DNA of 64,000 nucleotides from Catellatospora coxensis (GCF_016862635.1 NZ_BONI01000054.1:1-64000), one strand, 5' to 3'; shown: positions 43,351-51,893, counted from the stretch's first letter. Numbers and translations are program-made. The notes: generated from the letters alone by a model not told the origin.

Positions 43351-44598
43351 TCAGTGCTTGTTCAGGAAGCCTGCGTCGAGGAACTTGACGTTGGTCGCGG
43401 CCCGGTCGCCGGACGGGGTCTCCTGGCCGTCGTGCACCACCAGCAGGCCGCCGGGGAAGCCGGGCAGCGGCGTGTTCACCACCGCCGCGCCGTCGCACTC
43501 CTGGGAGCCGTCGACCCGGCCGTCGACCACCGCGAAGCGGCCGGTGGGGCGCAGAGTCAGCCGGTCGTACGTGTAGAAGGTGTCATCGCCCTGCGAGGAG
43601 ACCAGCAGCGTGCCGTCGTACCGGCCGGTCTTGAAGATCGTCACGCCCTCGACGTCGGCGGCGATGCGCCCGCCCTCGCCCGGGTCCGCCGACCAGTCGA
43701 CCGTGCACTCCTCGGTCTCCGGGTCGTAGACCGCCGGGACGCCGTACTCCCGGGTGCGCTCGACCATGCGCGGCGTGTAGCCGAAGCGGCCGCCCGTGAC
43801 CGAGACCCGCCACAGCGCCACGTCCTCCTGCGCGGCGTAGAGCACGCCCAGCGCCGGGTCCACCGTCATGCCCTCGACCTGCGGCAGCTCGCCCGGCTCC
43901 AGGCACGGCGTCCAGGAGCCGCCGCCGCGCAGCGCGAACGTGTCCGGCAGCAGCAGCCGGTCGACGCGCTGGTAGCTCACCTTCGCGCCCTTGGCGACCA
44001 GGCGGAACATACCCAGCTCGGGGGTGTGCCGGCGGCTCGCGATCGCCAGGAAGTCCCGGCCGTCGCGGAACGTGGCCAGCCCGTACGCGGTGGCCTGCTC
44101 GTTGACCTCCTCCTGGGTGCTGTTGAAGGCGAACGGCGCGTCCGGCGCGGTCACGTCGGTCAGCACGCCGTCGTCGATGCGGTAGAAGCGCAGCTTGTCG
44201 CGGCCCCGGTCGGTGACCACGGCCAGGTCGACCAGGCGCCCGTGCAGCGGGAAGCCGGACACCAGGTCGACGTTGTTGAACCGGCCCGGCTCGTCGTCCG
44301 GACCCGGCGCGTCCGGCGTGGCGAACGACTGGGTCTCGCGTCCCCGCAGGTCGTAGACGCGCAGGCCGCCGTTCTTCGCGGTCACGATGACCCGGCTGCG
44401 GGCCTTGTCCCGCTCGTTGACCCAGATCGCCGGGTCGTCCGCGTCGGCGTCGCCGCCGGCCTCGTCGTCGTACAGCGCGGGGGTCTCGAACTTCGCGGTG
44501 ACGGTGCGCGGCACCGGCGTGGTCTCCGCCGCGGCCACACCGGGCAGCGCGGTCGCCGCCAGGGTTCCGGCCGCGAGGCAGGTGAGAATACGTCGCAT
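43351..44598 (-). CDS. Secreted beta-propeller phytase (3-phytase)
   Basis: A 415-aa secreted protein with a signal peptide to GVAAA (about residue 24). The alkaline beta-propeller phytase pattern is clear: DADADDPAIWVN near 50, VIVTAKNGGLRVYDL, GRFNNVDL, ILVV-like VVTDRGRDKLRFYRI, and QVEGMTVDPALGVLYAAQED, with many acidic residues for Ca. It probably releases phosphate from phytate or other inositol phosphates outside the cell. A leaderless -10 precedes the ATG. It is divergent from midA. Confidence 0.88.
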   Translation of the reverse strand: MRRILTCLAAGTLAATALPGVAAAETTPVPRTVTAKFETPALYDDEAGGDADADDPAIWVNERDKARSRVIVTAKNGGLRVYDLRGRETQSFATPDAPGPDDEPGRFNNVDLVSGFPLHGRLVDLAVVTDRGRDKLRFYRIDDGVLTDVTAPDAPFAFNSTQEEVNEQATAYGLATFRDGRDFLAIASRRHTPELGMFRLVAKGAKVSYQRVDRLLLPDTFALRGGGSWTPCLEPGELPQVEGMTVDPALGVLYAAQEDVALWRVSVTGGRFGYTPRMVERTREYGVPAVYDPETEECTVDWSADPGEGGRIAADVEGVTIFKTGRYDGTLLVSSQGDDTFYTYDRLTLRPTGRFAVVDGRVDGSQECDGAAVVNTPLPGFPGGLLVVHDGQETPSGDRAATNVKFLDAGFLNKH

Positions 44599-44605
44599 GG
44601 GCCGG

Positions 44606-44611
44606 ACCGTA
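44606..44611 (-). promoter_or_regulatory. Leaderless -10 box (TACGGT), 7 nt before the phytase ATG
   Basis: Leftward TACGGT-CCGGCCC-ATG; no ribosome-binding site in the gap. Confidence 0.5.
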
Positions 44612-44656
44612 GATTCGGCAGGGCAACCCGGGACGAACGGAGAGTGAACCCCATCC

Positions 44657-45607
44657 ATGCGCTGGCGGGACGCGATGCGAACTGCGCTGTACGGGCCGGA
44701 CGGCTTCTTCGTCCGCGAGCGGCCCGCCGACCACTTCCGGACCAGCGCGCAGTCACCGCACTTCGCCCGCGCGATCGCCGCGCTCGCCGCCGACGTGGAC
44801 CGGGCGCTCGGCCATCCCTCGGTGTTCGACCTGGTGGATGTGGGTGCGGGGCGCGGCGAGCTGCTGTATGGGGTGCTGGCCGCGCTGCCCCCGCCGCTGC
44901 GCCGCCGGGTCCGGCCCGTGGCGGTGGAGGTCAGCGCCCGCGGGGACGACGGTGTCACCTGGCGCACCGAGCTGCCGCGCGGGCTGACCGGGCTGCTGCT
45001 GGCCACCGAGTGGCTCGACAACGTGCCGCTGGACCTCACCCGCGACGGGTCTTACCTGGACACCGAGCTGATGCCGTGCGGGCCCGTCGACGCCGCCGAC
45101 GCCGCCTGGATCGAGCGGTGGTGGCCCGCCGGGCCGGCCGACATCGTGGAAGTCGGGCGCAGCCGCGACGAGGCCTGGGCCGACGCCGCCGGCGCGCTGG
45201 ACGCGGGGCTCGCGCTGGCGGTCGACTACGGACACCTGCGCGACCGGCGGCCGGCGCTGCCGACGGCCACCGGCTTCCGGGACGGCCGCGAGGTGCCCCC
45301 GGCCTTCGACGGCAGCACCGACATCACGTGCCATGTCGCCATGGACTCCATCGCCGCGGCCGGACCGGACCAGGCGGGCGGGCGGTTGCTGGACCAGCGC
45401 ACGGCGCTGCACCGGCTGGGCGTCACAGCCGGCCGGCCCCCGCTCGCCCTGGCCTCGACCGATCCGCTCGGCTACGTACGGGCGCTGGCCGAGGCGAGCG
45501 AGATCGCGGAGCTGACCGCCGCCGGAGGGCTGGGCGCGCACTGGTGGCTGGCGCAGTGGTCCGGCCTCGACCACCGCGAGGTGCCCCTCCTCCACCCGCA
45601 CACCTGA
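44657..45607 (+). CDS. MidA/NDUFAF7-family SAM-dependent methyltransferase
   Basis: A 316-aa protein of the DUF185/MidA family. The family order is visible: ALYGPDGFFVRERPADHF (about 10-27) and TSAQSPHF, SAM-binding DVGAGRGELLYGVL near 60, LLLATEWLDNVPLDL near 115, LALAVDYGHLRDRR near 190, and DGSTDITCHVAMDSI near 220. The mitochondrial homologue NDUFAF7 dimethylates an arginine of NDUFS2, the NuoD homologue. The next gene here is a nuoD, 114 nt downstream on the same strand, so the same reaction is a reasonable proposal. Confidence 0.85.
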   Translation: MRWRDAMRTALYGPDGFFVRERPADHFRTSAQSPHFARAIAALAADVDRALGHPSVFDLVDVGAGRGELLYGVLAALPPPLRRRVRPVAVEVSARGDDGVTWRTELPRGLTGLLLATEWLDNVPLDLTRDGSYLDTELMPCGPVDAADAAWIERWWPAGPADIVEVGRSRDEAWADAAGALDAGLALAVDYGHLRDRRPALPTATGFRDGREVPPAFDGSTDITCHVAMDSIAAAGPDQAGGRLLDQRTALHRLGVTAGRPPLALASTDPLGYVRALAEASEIAELTAAGGLGAHWWLAQWSGLDHREVPLLHPHT

Positions 45608-45642
45608 CGGCCTGCCGCCGCCCAGCCCACAGCGGGTGCAGC

Positions 45643-45693
45643 GTTAAGAAGGTGCCCTTCCTCTACGAATACCGTTAACAAGGTGCCCTTGCT
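45643..45693. repeat. Tandem pair of a 20-nt intergenic repeat (31-nt period)
   Basis: GTTAAGAAGGTGCCCTTCCT (45643-45662) recurs as GTTAACAAGGTGCCCTTGCT (45674-45693), 18 of 20 identical. Each unit contains the partial palindrome AAGGTGCCCTT. The pair sits immediately upstream of the nuoD promoter. I associate this type of repeat with Micromonosporaceae intergenic regions. Confidence 0.75.
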
Positions 45694-45708
45694 TTCTTGG
45701 GGCTGGCT

Positions 45709-45714
45709 TACGAT
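45709..45714 (+). promoter_or_regulatory. Leaderless -10 box (TACGAT), 7 nt before nuoD ATG
   Basis: TACGAT-GGCGCGC-ATG selects ATG 45722 over the ATG at 45713, which overlaps the -10 box. Confidence 0.55.
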
Positions 45715-45721
45715 GGCGCGC

Positions 45722-46879
45722 ATGGTGGCAGCGGGCGGTAGCCGGGAGTTGACGGTCGGCGCGGGGGCCGGGGCGCAGCAGCTCGGCACCGACATGGTGC
45801 TGAACATCGGGCCGCAGCATCCGTCCACGCACGGTGTGCTGCGGCTGAAGCTGGTGCTGGACGGCGAGAAGGTGCTGTCCGCCGAGCCGATCGTCGGGTA
45901 CATGCACCGGGGCGCGGAGAAGCTGTTCGAGGTCCGCGACTACCGGCAGATCCTGGTGCTGGCCAACCGGCACGACTGGCTGAGCGCGTTCAGCAACGAG
46001 CTGGGCGCGGCGATGGCCGTCGAGCGGCTGATGGGGCTGGAGGTGCCGGAGCGGGCGGTCTGGCTGCGTACGGCGATGGCCGAGCTGAACCGGGTGCTCA
46101 ACCACCTGATGTTCCTCGGCTCGTACCCGCTGGAGATCGGCGCGATCACCCCGGTGTTCTACGCGTTCCGCGAGCGCGAGGTGCTGCAGGCCGTCATGGA
46201 GGAGGCCACCGGCGGCCGCATGCACTACATGTTCAACCGGATCGGCGGGCTGAAGGAGGAGGTCCCGGCTGGCTGGACCCGGCGCGCCCGGGAGGCCGTC
46301 GACCTGGTCGCCTCCCGGATGCCGATGCTCGACGACCTGATCCGGCGCAACGACATCTTCCTGGCCCGCACCGTCGGCGTCGGGGTGCTCACCGCCGAGC
46401 AGGCCGCCGCGTACGGCGCCTCGGGGCCCGTCGGGCGGGCCAGCGGCCTGGACTTCGACCTGCGCCGCGACGAGCCCTACCTGGCGTACGGCGAGCTGGA
46501 CGTCCCCGTGGTCACCCGCACCGCCGGCGACTGCCACGCGCGTTTCGAGGTGCTGCTCGACCAGGTGTACGCGTCGCTGGACCTGGTCCGGCAGTGCCTG
46601 GACCGGGTGGACCGGATCGGCGGGCCGGTCAACGTGCGCCTGCCCAAGGTGGTCAAGGCCCCGGAGGGGCACACCTACGCGTGGACCGAGAACCCGCTCG
46701 GCGTCAACGGCTACTACCTGGTGTCGAAGGGCGACAAGACGCCCTGGCGGATGAAGCTGCGCACCGCTTCGTACGCCAACGTGCAGGCGCTGTCCACGCT
46801 GCTGCCGGGCACCCTGGTGCCGGATCTGATCGCCATCCTGGGCTCGATGTTCTTCGTCGTCGGCGACATCGACAAGTAG
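45722..46879 (+). CDS. nuoD: Orphan NADH-quinone oxidoreductase subunit D (NuoD-like)
   Basis: A 385-aa protein homologous to complex I subunit D (49 kDa). The N-terminal [16 protein letters not shown] (27-42) with the quinone-site His, HRGAEKL with Arg63 (the counterpart of the arginine methylated in mitochondrial NDUFS2), [16 protein letters not shown], and the C-terminal [12 protein letters not shown] are intact. No other nuo gene is nearby, so it is an orphan copy. It may substitute for or supplement NuoD of a full operon elsewhere. It sits next to a MidA-type methyltransferase. Confidence 0.93.
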   Translation: MVAAGGSRELTVGAGAGAQQLGTDMVLNIGPQHPSTHGVLRLKLVLDGEKVLSAEPIVGYMHRGAEKLFEVRDYRQILVLANRHDWLSAFSNELGAAMAVERLMGLEVPERAVWLRTAMAELNRVLNHLMFLGSYPLEIGAITPVFYAFREREVLQAVMEEATGGRMHYMFNRIGGLKEEVPAGWTRRAREAVDLVASRMPMLDDLIRRNDIFLARTVGVGVLTAEQAAAYGASGPVGRASGLDFDLRRDEPYLAYGELDVPVVTRTAGDCHARFEVLLDQVYASLDLVRQCLDRVDRIGGPVNVRLPKVVKAPEGHTYAWTENPLGVNGYYLVSKGDKTPWRMKLRTASYANVQALSTLLPGTLVPDLIAILGSMFFVVGDIDK

Positions 46880-46892
46880 CCGCATACGGGAA

Positions 46893-46925
46893 AACGCGCC
46901 CTCCCGGTACTCCGGAAGGGCGCGT
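46893..46925. terminator. Bidirectional hairpin between nuoD and the coiled-coil protein gene
   Basis: AACGCGCCCT (46893-46902) pairs with AGGGCGCGTT (46916-46925), extended with one mismatch to CC/GG. It is placed between convergent genes. Confidence 0.75.
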
Positions 46926-46940
46926 TCCTCGTCGGGGTGT

Positions 46941-48227
46941 TCAGCGGTACCGGCGGTCGTAATCCCGATCGCGGTCCCGGTCCCGGTCACGGTCCCGCTC
47001 GCGCGAGTCCTCGTAGTCGGACCAGCGCTCCTCCCGGTCCGAGCCGGTCAGCGCGCGGGGCTCCCGGCGCTCCTGGTCCCGGTACGGGAAGCCGCCACGG
47101 CCCTCGTCGGCCCGGTCGTCGTCGTAGCCGCGGTCCTCGCGCCGCACCGCGGCCCAGCGGTCCTCGATCCGCAGCTCGGTGCCGGAGCTGTCGCTGTGCA
47201 GCGCCGCCCGGCGCTCACCCATGCGCACCTCGCGGCCGCGGTCGTCGCTGCGCACCGTCGTCCAGCGGTCGCCGGCGGCACGCACCGGCCGGTCTTCTTC
47301 GTCGCGGTCGGACCAGCGGCCCTCGATCGCATCGCCGGCCCGGTCGGACCAGCGGTCGTCGCCGCGGTCGCGCCGGGACGTCCAGCTGTCGCCGCCGGAG
47401 ACCGGCTCGTTCGCGTCGCGGCGGCGCTCCAGCTGCTCGCGCAGGCGCTGCTCGGTCCACGACTCCTCGTGCCGGTCGCGCTCGCGGGCACGTTCGGCGC
47501 GCGGGCGCTGCACCTCGACCCGCGGGCTCTCGGCGCGGTGAGCGTACTCCCCGGCGTCGCGGCCCCGGTCACGGTCGCGGTCGAAACCGCCTGCCCCGCC
47601 GCTGACGGGGCTGCCGTAGATCGCCGCGCCGCGCTGGCTGTCCTCCCCGTGCGGGTCGACGATGGTGTGCCGCGTCGTCACCTGCACGGTCTCGGTGTGC
47701 CGCACCACGCCGCCGGGCGGCATGCCGGCGCGGCCCGAGTTCGGGCCCGGCTGGTGCGGGGCGGGTGCTGGGCTGCCGCTGCGCGCCGCGGGCGCGGGTG
47801 CGGCCTGCGCCGCCCGGGCGGCCTCGGCCCGGATGTGCTCCAGCTGCGCCCGGGTGGCCTCCAGCTCGTGCCGGGTGGCCTCCAGCTGGTCCACCAGGTA
47901 CTGGAACTTCTCCCCGAAGGCGCGGTGCGTGGCGTGGGCCGCGGTCGAGATGTCGTCGCGGACGTCGGCCCGCACGGTGTCGATCTCATCGAGGATCATG
48001 TCTTCGATTTCGAGCCGTACCGTCTCGGTGTCGCGACGGAGAGTGATCGACAGGCCGATCAGGATGACCGACAGGATGACCACGCCCACCGCGGCCCGCA
48101 AGGCGGTGCCGCCATCGGCCATGAACAGGAAAATCGCAGCCAGGGGGGCCAGCCCGACGCCGCCCCAGAACAACACCGGGAGCAGGCGCGCGTGCCGCTG
48201 TTCATCGCGAGTGTCCGAGTCCGGCAT
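46941..48227 (-). CDS. Membrane protein with coiled coil and Arg/Asp-rich repeat tail
   Basis: A 428-aa protein. Two TM helices (about 18-35 and 43-62) are followed by a coiled coil (about 65-145, with LEATRHELEATRAQLEHIRAEA) and a long disordered region of extreme Arg/Asp/Glu content. The tail holds imperfect repeats with an RWS/RW core (DDRWSDRAGD, EGRWSDRDEE, GDRWTTVRSD, EDRWAAVRRE) and ends in DRDRDRDRDRDYDRRYR. The position corresponds to Rv3604c, an Arg/Ala/Pro-rich membrane protein, in M. tuberculosis. The start ATG 48227 lies 8 nt after TAGCCT. Function unknown; it may be a condensate-forming or nucleic-acid/lipid-binding scaffold. Confidence 0.75.
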   Translation of the reverse strand: MPDSDTRDEQRHARLLPVLFWGGVGLAPLAAIFLFMADGGTALRAAVGVVILSVILIGLSITLRRDTETVRLEIEDMILDEIDTVRADVRDDISTAAHATHRAFGEKFQYLVDQLEATRHELEATRAQLEHIRAEAARAAQAAPAPAARSGSPAPAPHQPGPNSGRAGMPPGGVVRHTETVQVTTRHTIVDPHGEDSQRGAAIYGSPVSGGAGGFDRDRDRGRDAGEYAHRAESPRVEVQRPRAERARERDRHEESWTEQRLREQLERRRDANEPVSGGDSWTSRRDRGDDRWSDRAGDAIEGRWSDRDEEDRPVRAAGDRWTTVRSDDRGREVRMGERRAALHSDSSGTELRIEDRWAAVRREDRGYDDDRADEGRGGFPYRDQERREPRALTGSDREERWSDYEDSRERDRDRDRDRDRDYDRRYR

Positions 48228-48523
48228 GTTGCTAGAGGCTACCGACAGTTGCTTGCGAGGGGAATGCTCCACGGCCTTGAAATGCGAGAACATTCCACCC
48301 GGAGATCGTCGCCGACCCGTCCTGAGCAGCTGCGCCACCCAGCGCGGCTTGCGTACGCCCGCCCGCGGCGCGCGGCGCGCCGGTAATCGCCGAACCTTCG
48401 TCACGAACGGTTCAACGAGCGCCCGCCCGTTTCGCCCGGCTCAGCCGGCCCCGCGCCCGAAAGTGGCACGGCACGAACGAGCCGCCGGGACCGCGGAGGC
48501 GGACACGGCGGCTCGGCTCGACT

Positions 48524-49804
48524 TCAGCGCAGGGACGACCAGCGGTCTTCCTCGCCCCACTGGTCGGCGCGGACGGGGGCGGGCTGCGCGGGCAGGTTCG
48601 CCCACGTGTCGCCGCTGCCCGTGGACCACGAGGCACCGGGCACGCCCACGTCGGCCCAGTCGTCCGGGCCGTCGTCGTCCAGCGGCAGCGGCCGCCCGAA
48701 CGTCTCGACCAGCCTGGTCACCACGAGGCCGAGCGCGAGGGCGCCGGCGGCCAGCGCGTACAGCGAGATGCGCCACTGGGCCGCTTCGGCGTACCAGACG
48801 ACCAGGGCCATGAGGGTGACGCCGAGCAGCGTGCCGAACACGCCGCCGCGGCGGCCGTACGCGCTCACCCCGCCGATCAGGGCCGCGCCCAGGGCCAGCC
48901 CGGTCAGCTCGAAGCCTTCGGTCGGGGCGACGACCTGCTCGGTCGAGCCGTTGAGCGCGGCCATCACCACGCCCGCCACCGCGGCCAGCACCGTCGAGCC
49001 GACCAGCGCGAGCACGGCGACGACGCCGCCGAGGCCGCCGCGCCGCCGGGCCGGGTCGCTGACCGGCCGGAACCGGCCGACACCGCGCCGGATGGAGCGG
49101 ATCGCGCCGAGCAGGCCGGCCACGATCGTCAGGGCGGCGAAGGCGCCGTACAGGTAGAGCGCGTGGTCGGTGGGGTCGTACCCGCCGCTCACGGTCAGCG
49201 GGGCCGGGTGTTTCTGGATCCAGACGATGGCGACCAGCGCGGCGGCCAGGCTGCCCGCCCAGCCGGGCACGTGGAAGCCCACCACGAGGATGGCGACCGC
49301 CAGGCCCAGCGCCGCGGCGAAGGCCACGGCCATGCCGGCGGTGGGCACCACACCCTTGTCGCCGTGCTCGGCGTAGTACAGCGCGGCCGCCGCGGCGACC
49401 GGGCCGAGGGCCAGGTTCACCGCGCCGGCGCGCAGCGTCATCGAGGCGCCGAAGCCCAGCAGGCCCAGCACCGACGCGAAGACCAGCAGCTCCTTGAAGT
49501 TCGCGCCGGTGATCGTGTCGCGGTGGCCGTTGTGCAGCAGGAAGCCGATCGCGACCACGCCGAGCAGCAGCACGCCCTCCCAGGCGAAGTGCACGCCGAG
49601 CCGGTCCCGGCCGACCTCGCCGTGCGCGGGGTCGTCGAAGACGTCGTCGAGGTTGGCCGCGGGCGTCGCCCTCGGCCGGTACTGCACGCCGGCTAGGACG
49701 CTGTGTGCGCCGCCGTCGGTTCTGAGATCGGACTCCTCGCGGAAGCCCTCGCCGCGGTACCGTCGCTGCCCTGTCGCGTCGGTCGCTTCGCTGTCGTAGG
49801 CCAT
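48524..49804 (-). CDS. Multi-pass membrane protein resembling ABC-type permease (BPD_transp_2-like)
   Basis: A 426-aa protein. A hydrophilic N-tail (~70 residues) precedes about ten TM helices, with the ribose/branched-chain permease-like segment LLVFASVLGLLGFGASMTLRAGAVNLALGPVAAAAAL (shown by ASMTLRAGAVNLALG). The Gly-rich turn YGRRGGVFGTLLG is typical of that family. The tail is acidic and ends EEDRWSSLR, echoing the RWS motif of the neighbouring protein. No ATPase or binding-protein gene is adjacent. GGGAGG precedes the ATG. Transport substrate unknown; it could have lost transport function. Confidence 0.65.
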   Translation of the reverse strand: MAYDSEATDATGQRRYRGEGFREESDLRTDGGAHSVLAGVQYRPRATPAANLDDVFDDPAHGEVGRDRLGVHFAWEGVLLLGVVAIGFLLHNGHRDTITGANFKELLVFASVLGLLGFGASMTLRAGAVNLALGPVAAAAALYYAEHGDKGVVPTAGMAVAFAAALGLAVAILVVGFHVPGWAGSLAAALVAIVWIQKHPAPLTVSGGYDPTDHALYLYGAFAALTIVAGLLGAIRSIRRGVGRFRPVSDPARRRGGLGGVVAVLALVGSTVLAAVAGVVMAALNGSTEQVVAPTEGFELTGLALGAALIGGVSAYGRRGGVFGTLLGVTLMALVVWYAEAAQWRISLYALAAGALALGLVVTRLVETFGRPLPLDDDGPDDWADVGVPGASWSTGSGDTWANLPAQPAPVRADQWGEEDRWSSLR

Positions 49805-49961
49805 GACTCGCGCCTCCCGAGTCGGCTGCCGGTCGCGGGGTACGACACGGCATACCCGAGGCAACCTACCGGCTGAAACGTGAATGCAACAGGGTCTACC
49901 GGCGATGACATACCGCGGCCGACGGGTACCCGATAGTGGCCGCGGCCGATCCGTTCGGCCG

Positions 49962-50486
49962 CTACTGAGCGTCCGGCTTGTCGTCCTCGGGGCGCTTCGG
50001 CACCCGGCACGCCCGCTCCAGCCACAGCGCCGCCCCGACCAGCGCCAGCGAGCAGGCCAGCGAGGTGAGCGCGGTCGGCAGGTCGCGGCTGACCGCGGCC
50101 AGCTGCCGCTGCTGCCCGTCGACGAACAGCCACAGGCTCAGCCCGGCGGCGAACCCGGCGAAGATCGACCCGGCCAGCGAGGACGCCTTGGCCAGCACCG
50201 CGTACCGCGCGACGGCCAGCGGCTCGACCCGTTCCCGGCCCGGCTTGCCCTCCAGCCGCGCCCGGGTCTGCTGCGCCAGCGCGAACTCCACGATCGCGAG
50301 CGCGAGCAGTGTGAACGCCGGCAGCCAGCCGCTGCGGCCGAGGAACGGCAGGGTCGCCAGGTCGAAATACCAGGTGCTGATGACGAGCCAGGCGACGGCG
50401 GCCGAGCCCAGCCCCGCGACGATCAGGGTGGCCGGGTTGGTGGGCTGCAGCCGTGGCTCCGGCGTCTGACTCAACTCGGTCCCCAC
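49962..50486 (-). CDS. DUF3180 membrane protein
   Basis: A 174-aa protein with four TM helices (about 20-40, 50-70, 100-122 and 138-158). It matches the DUF3180 family, which is next to folK in other actinobacteria (Rv3605c position). The loop ARLEGKPGRERVEPLAVARYAVLAKASSLAGS is the conserved part (shown by VEPLAVARYAVLAKASS). The GTG start lies 22 nt past the folK stop, so it is probably cotranscribed. Function unknown. Confidence 0.85.
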   Translation of the reverse strand: MGTELSQTPEPRLQPTNPATLIVAGLGSAAVAWLVISTWYFDLATLPFLGRSGWLPAFTLLALAIVEFALAQQTRARLEGKPGRERVEPLAVARYAVLAKASSLAGSIFAGFAAGLSLWLFVDGQQRQLAAVSRDLPTALTSLACSLALVGAALWLERACRVPKRPEDDKPDAQ

Positions 50487-50508
50487 CCTTCACTCGACTG
50501 GATGACCG

Positions 50509-51036
50509 TCACTCTACTTCGAGCCGCACCTGGGGCAGCGCGGTCATCGCGGCGACCTCCGCGGCCATCGGCTCGGCCAGCACAAGATCGTTCACCCAGC
50601 CGTGGCCTGGCAGCTGGGCGTAGGGCTGCACCTCCAGCCAGGGCCGCAGCACGAAGGCGCGCTGGTGGGCGTGTGGGTGCGGCAGGGTCAGCTCGGGGGT
50701 GTCGCGCAGGATCGGCTCGCCGTCCTCGGCGAACGCCGCGACCAGGTCGACGTCGAGCGTGCGCGGGCTGTACCGGCGCGCCTGGTGGCGTACCCGGCCT
50801 GCCTCGTGCTCGATGCCCTGCGCGGTGAGCAGCCACTGCTCCACCGACTGCGGGCCGCGTACCAGCAGCGCGGCGTTGTAGTAGGCCGGCTGCTCGGTGT
50901 CGCCCCACGGCGGCGTCTCGTAGACGCCGCTCACCGCGAGCAGCTCGCCCTCCTCCGCGAGCCGGCGCACCGCGAAGCGCAGATGGTCGGCGCGGTCGCC
51001 GAGGTTGCTGCCTATCGAGAAGACCACCGAAGTCAC
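50509..51036 (-). CDS. folK: 2-amino-4-hydroxy-6-hydroxymethyldihydropteridine pyrophosphokinase
   Basis: A 175-aa folate enzyme that transfers pyrophosphate from ATP to hydroxymethylpterin. Motifs: FSIGSNLGDR (start), VSGVYETPPWG, YYNAALLV, RRYSPRTLDVDLV (metal-binding DxD) and LPHPHAHQRAFVLRPW. GTG start at 51036. It is divergent from folP with only 18 nt between the start codons, so both promoters overlap. In mycobacteria folP, folB and folK lie on one strand; here folK is opposite. Confidence 0.95.
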   Translation of the reverse strand: MTSVVFSIGSNLGDRADHLRFAVRRLAEEGELLAVSGVYETPPWGDTEQPAYYNAALLVRGPQSVEQWLLTAQGIEHEAGRVRHQARRYSPRTLDVDLVAAFAEDGEPILRDTPELTLPHPHAHQRAFVLRPWLEVQPYAQLPGHGWVNDLVLAEPMAAEVAAMTALPQVRLEVE

Positions 51037-51042
51037 GACCGA

Positions 51043-51048
51043 TATTCT
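51043..51048 (+). promoter_or_regulatory. Leaderless -10 box (TATTCT) for folP, inside the 18-nt folK-folP gap
   Basis: TATTCT-CGCAGC-GTG. On the other strand the same bases read AGAATA, so a folK -10 (GAATAT) overlaps it. Confidence 0.55.
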
Positions 51049-51054
51049 CGCAGC

Positions 51055-51891
51055 GTGGTGTCCGACCTGATGCACGCGACGCCGCCGGTGGTGATGGGGG
51101 TTCTCAACGTGACCCCGGATTCCTTCTCCGACGGCGGTCTCTACGACGACCTCGACACCGCCGTACGGCACGGGGTGGAGCTGCGTGAGCAGGGCGCGCA
51201 CCTGGTGGACGTCGGCGGCGAGTCGACCCGCCCGGGGGCCGGCCGCGTCGACGCCGACACCGAGATCAAGCGGGTGGTGCCGGTCATCACGGCGCTCGCC
51301 GAGGCCGGCGTGCCGACCAGTGTCGACACCACGCGCGCCGCGGTCGCCGCGGCCGCGGTGCAGGCCGGCGCGGCAGCCGTCAACGACGTCTCCGGCGGGC
51401 TGGCCGATCCGGACATGCGCCGCGTCGTCGCGGAGGCCGGCTGCCCGTACGTGATCATGCACTGGCGGGGGCACTCCGCCGACATGCAGGCGCTGGCCAC
51501 CTACCGCGACGTGGTCGCCGAGGTGCGCGACGAGCTGTCCCGCCGGGTCGACGAGGCGCTGCGCGCCGGGGTCGCCGCCGACCGGCTGATCGTCGACCCG
51601 GGACTGGGCTTCGCCAAGACCCCCGAGCACAACTGGGCGCTGACCCGGCACCTGGACCGCATCATCGACCTGGGCTTCCCGGTGCTGTTCGGGGCCAGCC
51701 GCAAGTCCTACCTGGGCCTGCTGCTCGACAGCCGGCCCGCGGCGGACCGCGACGCGGCCACCACCGCGACCAGCCTGCTGGCCGCCGCGGCCGGGGCCTG
51801 GGGGGTACGCGTGCACGACGTGCGCTCGACCGCCGACGCCCTCGCGGTGTGGCGGGCCACCGGCAGCCCCCGGCTGCGCTACGAAGGCTGA
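51055..51891 (+). CDS. folP: Dihydropteroate synthase
   Basis: A 278-aa TIM-barrel enzyme that joins p-aminobenzoate to the pterin pyrophosphate. MGVLNVTPDSFSDGG (N-terminal pterin loop), DVGGESTRPGA, SVDTTRAAVAAAAV, INDVSGG-like VNDVSGGLADP, IMHWRG, DPGLGFAKT and the C-terminal RVHDVRSTADAL are intact. All catalytic loops look functional. GTG 51055 is set by the leaderless promoter; a second GTG follows directly. folB follows with a 2-nt gap. Confidence 0.97.
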   Translation: MVSDLMHATPPVVMGVLNVTPDSFSDGGLYDDLDTAVRHGVELREQGAHLVDVGGESTRPGAGRVDADTEIKRVVPVITALAEAGVPTSVDTTRAAVAAAAVQAGAAAVNDVSGGLADPDMRRVVAEAGCPYVIMHWRGHSADMQALATYRDVVAEVRDELSRRVDEALRAGVAADRLIVDPGLGFAKTPEHNWALTRHLDRIIDLGFPVLFGASRKSYLGLLLDSRPAADRDAATTATSLLAAAAGAWGVRVHDVRSTADALAVWRATGSPRLRYEG

Positions 51892-51893
51892 CC

